A stretch of DNA of 9,346 nucleotides, taken from NCBI GenBank assembly GCA_003454975.1, contig DMST01000198.1:1-9346 (forward strand). Reading direction: 5' to 3'. The notes under the pieces are model-generated. The model saw nothing but the letters and a program-made list of their open reading frames with translations. It was not told where the DNA came from and did not search any database. Position 1 is the stretch's first letter, and each line of letters opens with the position of its first letter. Made by a program: the position numbers and the translations under genes. This DNA is from Cytophagales bacterium (lineage in GTDB: Bacteria > Bacteroidota > Bacteroidia > Cytophagales > Cyclobacteriaceae). Below are positions 1 to 6,000 of this stretch, piece after piece.

Positions 1-3000
1 CCTACCCTTTCGGGGCCTTGGAGCGTACCTACTGCCGAACCATCAGCATACACCTCAGGGAGGTAGCAGGTGTCGAAGGGAACGGAAAGAACAAAGGATT
101 TGGGCACCGTGCTCTGCTCGTAGGCTCCTATGTCCGGGTTGGGATGGTTACGTTCATTACCCAGAATGTCATAGGCCACCGAAGGGATAAAGGTACCCGC
201 CCGGCGCAACTCAGGAGCTTGGGGTAGCAAGGTGGTATCATTGGCAAATTGAGGATCTATAAACAGGCTGTTTTGGTCTTGCCTTGCAGTGGCCTGCCAG
301 TCCGCCAGGTTGTATTCTGTATAGCCTTCCCCATTGGTACCCGTGGGAGTGCTTGCAAGGTAAACGGAATCGGACGAATAGAATACATTATGATCCGAAT
401 CCAGGCCACTGGAACGTTCCGAATGAAGTACGATACCTTCACCAGTATTGTATAGAATGTTGTTCTTAAAGGTGGAATAGTATGACAAACTCAGCCACAC
501 GCCGCTCCCATCATAATAGCTACTATTGCTATACAGATTGTTTGAGTATAGCTCCAGGTAAAAACAATTGTAACTGTAAATGCCGACACTAGGCCCGGTG
601 CTATTTAGTGAAATAACATTGTTCGATATCAGCTTGGTCCCACCATCATAGTTTCTGTCTAGGTAAATACCCGTTCCTTCCCGGTCAGAAAGTATGGTAT
701 TCCCTTCCACACGCATATGGGGGGTAGAGCGAATGTAAATTCCACGGTACTGCCCGTAGGCGCCATCCTCTGCTTTCGTAATAGTATTGGCTCTTATCAA
801 TAGTGTATCTGCCCGCTCAACATAGATAGCCATGGAATATTGGTCCTCAAACCGATTAGAATCTATTTGGACATGAGTATCTCCCGGCAAACCATAAAAG
901 AATACACCATAATTTCCTCCGATAAATTCGTTACCCACAATTTTTCCGTGTTGGTTGAGTGCCTCCCCGCCCAGGCTGAGCAACGTACTTCTTTCTGAAT
1001 CTGTAATGACTTTATTGCCAATAAATTCAATGCCTTTAGAATATTGCCCGGTTTCAATCACGTGTTGATATGCATAACCTTCTATTTCAAACGTGATGTT
1101 TTTGAACGTCAAATAATCTGCCCTATTCAGTTCCACCACGGAGGAACCGTTCGTGTATAGTCGCGTATTTTCTGGTGTCTGTTCCAGACTAGCAAAGGTG
1201 ACCCGATTCGTAGGCGAAGTCCCAGTAATGGTATGGATATCCAGAGTATTGTATCCGCCATAATCTCCCGGCTCTACCCAAAATGTAGTGGGGCCAGAAA
1301 CACCCCGTCGGGTGAGTTCATTCACGGCCGCATGGAAACTATCATAATCGGCCTGATCACTGCTCCCTATCAGGTATTCCCCTTCCATCATGACAAGAAT
1401 GTCCTGAGTAGTAAGTGTATCGTTATGACGCGCCTGCTCAGGCAAACCGTTGGTTGATTGCAAAAACACCGAAAGGTTGTAATTAGCCACCGGCTGGAAG
1501 AAGTAGTCTCCTACCAAGACCGTATCCTGGGACCCCGGTAACAGGGTACCTGTCCAGTTGGTGACCAACTCCAGCTGACCGTTCACTTCCAACCCAATCT
1601 CTGCTTGCTGGATAGTTTCCCTACCTGTGTTGTATAGAATGGCCTCTACGGGCTGAATTCCTGCTGGAAATGGCGTCCCTGGCAAGAGGATTTCTAAGAT
1701 CCCTCCATCCTGTTCGAAATAGAGGGTATCCCTTACAGGGGTAGCTACGGGTACTTTCACTACGCCATGGGGTAGCGTACCCAGGGTTCCTGATTTCAGA
1801 TCAACAATCAGGTCATCTAATCTTTGGTTAAACGAATATAGATGCACGAGTCCGGTTTCATCCAGATCTACCGGCCGGATAGCTCCTTCGCGGAGTTGGG
1901 TTGCTGAACGTGCTACTTCCCAGAAACGAAATTCGTCGATGGCTCCGTGGAAGAATGGACCACTCGATACATTACTACCCCCGGCTATCCACCCCTGCCC
2001 TTGAGGCGTCACCGTATTGGTATTAAGTAGCCCTTGAAATTCTCCGTCTACGTACAATTGAAAACCAATACCACTTTTCTGTACTAGGGCTACGTGGTAC
2101 CAACGATTCAATTCCGGGGTAAATGATGAGTAGTAAGCATACCTCTGATAAAGGCCCAATCGGCCATCTGGGGCCATATAAAGACTGAACCCTTCGGTAC
2201 TAGCGAAAGGAGTTTCTCCGATTATCACGGACTCTTTATAGGAATCTGCCCGCATCCAGACCTCCAAGGTGAAATCATAATCCTCGGCATCAAGACGTGC
2301 TTCCGTAGCTGTGTGATCGCCTAAGTATACCGCAGAGGATTGGCCATCAAATGCCAGTCCGTAATGAGGTATCCGCGGTGCTACCCGAACCCAGTCTGCT
2401 TGGGCAGTATCCAGGTCATTACCCGCATCAACCCCACCCTCTACTGAGTCTACCCATGCCGAGAAAGTATGGAACTGTTCTGGGGCCAGGTCTACACTGT
2501 TGAGTGTAATCTCGACGGAATCACCTACCGCAAGAGGGGCAAAAGTGACGTGAGTACTCCGGGTGGGTAGGTCGTCTACTTGCCAACCAACAATCGTTTC
2601 AGAAAGCGGTTGAGTACCAAAGTTGGTCACCCGCACCACCAAGGGCTGCTGGTCTTGGGATACCACCTCCATCCGGCGGGGTTGTACCATAGCAGAAATG
2701 CGAGCATCGTAGGGCAACACGGAAAACTCCAATGCCCCTACATCGGGCCGACTAAGGTCTCGGGTTTTGCCCTTGCTATCTGTGGTCACTTCACTGAGGG
2801 GCGTCCCTGCCCCGTCTAGAGCCACTTGCCTTGGTAGCAGGTTTACATTGTCGAAGTATTGAGGATCTACCCGAAGCGAGTGCTGTGCTTGCCCCGTAGC
2901 CGAGCGGAACGCATCCAATTGGAAGTAGGTACCGTCCATAGCAATGAAGCTGTTGGTACCCCCGTTCCAGTAGTTATTATAATCGGAGCTAAGCGCCGTT

Positions 3001-6000
3001 AGGGAATAAAATGCATTGACTAGGTTTCCCTGATTAACGGCCAAAATATTATTAAAAAGAGAAAGGGTATCAATGGACGAAAGATTGAATGCGTAGAAAC
3101 TGCCGTTGCTACTAGCAGTGCCTAAAATGGAGTTGTGGAAAAAAGAAACATTGGTCCCACCGTTGAGGTCGAAGACTGAACCAGAGCCTTTGGAGTAATC
3201 CAGGGCTACCACATTATTGATGAAAGCCACATCAATAAGTCCACCACCAGAGATTCCATTATATCCCTTCACGCCAAAGAGGTTATTGCGAATCTCGCCG
3301 TTGGAAATACTCCCGAGTCCCAACGCTTGGTAAAACTGCTGAGTATAGCCATTGGTCCTTTCCGTTTCAAAAGTATTATTTGCCATCAGCAGAGTATCAA
3401 TGTTGCGTAGAGAAGCCCCATACGAATACTGGTTTAGAAAAGTATTGCCTTCTAAATTCCAATTCCTGTGTGTGGGTTGTGATGAGGGTACATCTATGCG
3501 AATACCGAACGTGCCATAGGTGAAGGTGGAATTATGGATGTTAATTTGAGAAAGGGGGCTGTTGCTGATGGAATATATGAGGTTGCCACGCTCACCGGCC
3601 GAATGACTGATGCCGGTCAGTTGTAGGCCATCCACTGTTACGTGGTTTACACTGTCTCCTAAACGGATGAGCGAGTTATCGTACTCATCATTCTTCTGAA
3701 CCAAAGAAATGTTTCGAAGGATAACGCCCTCTATGTTTGCCAAACGAAACAGTGAGGCATCTCTTCCACCATCCTCTAGAATGAAAGTAACCTCCTCAGA
3801 GTCTCCGTTGGCAGATTCTATTATCAGGGGCGTACTCTTCGAGATCCCAGGAATGCTTTCCAACACCAATCTTTCCGGATACTGGCCAGGTTGTAGACGG
3901 AAGGTAACAGAATCACTCGCCCAACGCGTCTTTAAAGCGGCCACCGCCGCACCGAGGGTTTCGAAATCGGCGTTTGATTTTCCTACCGTATACACCCCCG
4001 CCATTCGTGATAGAAGATCAATCTTCAAGGTGTCGTTTTCGGGATTACCATCCGGTTGATTATTGGGAGCTGAGGAATAAAACATCAACTGGGTAGGTAT
4101 ATTCTGGGGTAGTTGAAAAGAACCCAAGGTTAACAGCGTATCCTCACTCCTCTCCAAGTATCCGGTCCAGGCAAGGTAAGACTGTGGAACACCATTGAGC
4201 GACCAGCCTATGCTGGCTGAGGTAAGCGGTTCGGTACCTTGGTTGCGCAGTCGCACCTGAGCCGTCTGGTTTCCTGCAAGTAGAGGTATCAGGTACTGCT
4301 GGTCCGGAGTGGGATGGGCATCAAGCGGAAACACCAGATCCCGTACGGGAGCCCTACTTTCCACCCAGTTTCCTCCTGCTACTATGGGGGCCAGGTATTC
4401 ATTTTGGGCATCGTATAGCGTTTGGCCATACCCACGTTCTACCCGATAGTGGGCCAGCAAATTGGTTTCAGCCTCAATACCTTCATGCTTCACCATCCAC
4501 TCCTGTAGCTGTACTTGGGTTCTAGCGGTACTCCAAATCCTAATCTCATCCAGAGCACCGTCTAATAGGAAATTTGGTTCAAAAAAATACGTGGCCCCAA
4601 ATGTAAAAAAACCACCAGATTCGATTTTGGGTAGTGAAGTAAAGGCATAACGACCTTGTTCCTTGCCATTGAGGTAAAAGATAGCTAGGCTATCAGTAAC
4701 ACTCACTGCCACGTGGTTCCACCGTTCCAGCCGTACGGTATCACTAACAATATTAAATACCCGGAAACGATTATTATACACATTTAAAGACGTCGCGTAA
4801 TATCCTGTGGGATCATAGATGGACCATACATGGTCGAAGTTTTCGGTCTCATTGGATAGATATACCCACGATTCTATGGTGAAAGAGTCGCTATTGGATA
4901 AAGAATCCAGCAAGTTATCCATAACAATGTATTGGGATTCTCCATCCAGGGCGATGCCGTAGTGGAATTCATCGGGAATGACTACGATTCGCTCTAAGGT
5001 GAGGGTATCTCGTTCTGGTGTAGGATCTATTACCCCATTGGGCAACTCGGTCCAAAGGCTTACCTCTCGCAGTTCATCAGGCATCCACAGGGCTGTTCCC
5101 AGCACCAAAGTGTCCACTTCTCCGGTATTCAAATTCCCCGAATAGGCCACTTTGGGCTGCATTATACCGTCTAATGACCATCCCAACTGGGCCGAGGTTA
5201 ACGGCTCCGTTCCTTCGTTTCGCAATACGGCGTGCACCAATTGAGTCCCCTCTTCTATCCGATCATCATCTGCAAGACCTACCAAGCCCCGGGCCGCAAC
5301 GTCGTTAGGTTCAAAGGTGAAATAAGGTAACTCTGAATACCAGGCATCCTGGCTAGGCGTGTACCAGTTGGCTGTATCCGTGAGTTGCTGAAAGGCAAAA
5401 GCGGTAGGACCGGTAGTAATCTCTGGAGAATAATAGCCAAAGGCAGCTTCCGCTTCTAAGGCAAGCGCAAAAACAGCTGAAGGAAAGCCCGGAGGTAATT
5501 CATCTTCACCTTCTACCCAAGCGTCCATATTCAAGGCAGAAACATACCTGGGGTTCTCCAAAGTGCCCTGCAGCAATATCCATGCGTCGTAGGCATTCAC
5601 GTTTAGCTTACCTGAGCCAAAAAGCGATCCTTCATTTACAGCACCATTTCCATCCAGTACCACCACAGTACCCGCCCGAAGTGGTTCCGTAGCCTGCCAG
5701 TGTAACACCCGGGTAGTAAGTTGAAATTCGGGTGCTCCCTGTTGGAAACGGTGACTCAAGAGGGTAACCTGTGTACCAGGAGCTACGTCTGTTAGGAGCA
5801 CAAAGCCCAAACGATTGTCTAGTTCCAAAGCAAAGATGGCCGCCTCACCGGGTTGTAATTCAGTACCTGAGAAAGAATAGGAGGAATCGGTCACCTGATA
5901 ATCAGTCACCTGATACTCTTCGGGGTATTCAATAGCATTCCAATTGTGGGCATTCCAACCTGCGGCCTGAAAATCTAGAACCGTACCCGACGCGAATGGC

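Larger units (their letters stand above)
114..2720 (-). repeat. Super-module copy 2: Ig-like, LamG-like, Ig-like, beta-helix (residues 2076-2944)
   Basis: The second copy has the same four domains in the same order and spacing as residues 1215-2075. The first Ig-like domain (about 2076-2192) has VTNFGTQPLSET with GWQV, matching the NxGTEPLTSA/GWSL of copy 1. The second (about 2400-2520) has YNTGRETIQQAEIGLEVNG. LamG spans 2194-2372 and the beta-helix about 2521-2944. Many synonymous and some amino-acid differences separate the copies, so the duplication is old. After 2944 no third Ig domain follows within the window; a different segment begins. Confidence 0.85.
2721..5303 (-). repeat. Super-module copy 1: Ig-like, LamG-like, Ig-like, beta-helix (residues ~1215-2075)
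   Basis: This is the first copy of an in-frame duplication of about 2.6 kb. Landmarks and their counterparts in copy 2: Asn1243 in the first Ig strand (2108), Trp1360 of LamG (2230), Asp1466 of LamG (2337), the beta-helix start (1650 and about 2521) and the Asp of the closing PDVGALE (2068 and 2938). Offsets are 865, 870, 871, about 871 and 870. The linker after LamG is also shared (APVRDL in copy 1, TPVRDT in copy 2). The two Ig-like domains of this copy carry nearly the same strand pair, GTEPLTSA followed by GWSL. They look like CARDB-type domains, which often act as spacers in surface proteins. Confidence 0.85.

Noticed and set aside
114..3998. Polysaccharide lyase activity of the beta-helix domains
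   Set aside because: The fold alone is shared by many non-enzymatic modules, and no catalytic residue set could be identified, so no enzymatic function is assigned.
3709..4059. 116-codon plus-strand ORF
   Set aside because: It lies antisense to the beta-helix 1 cap (GVYTVGKSNADF) and neighbouring conserved protein, with no recognisable domain or promoter. It is a shadow, like the other plus-strand ORFs.
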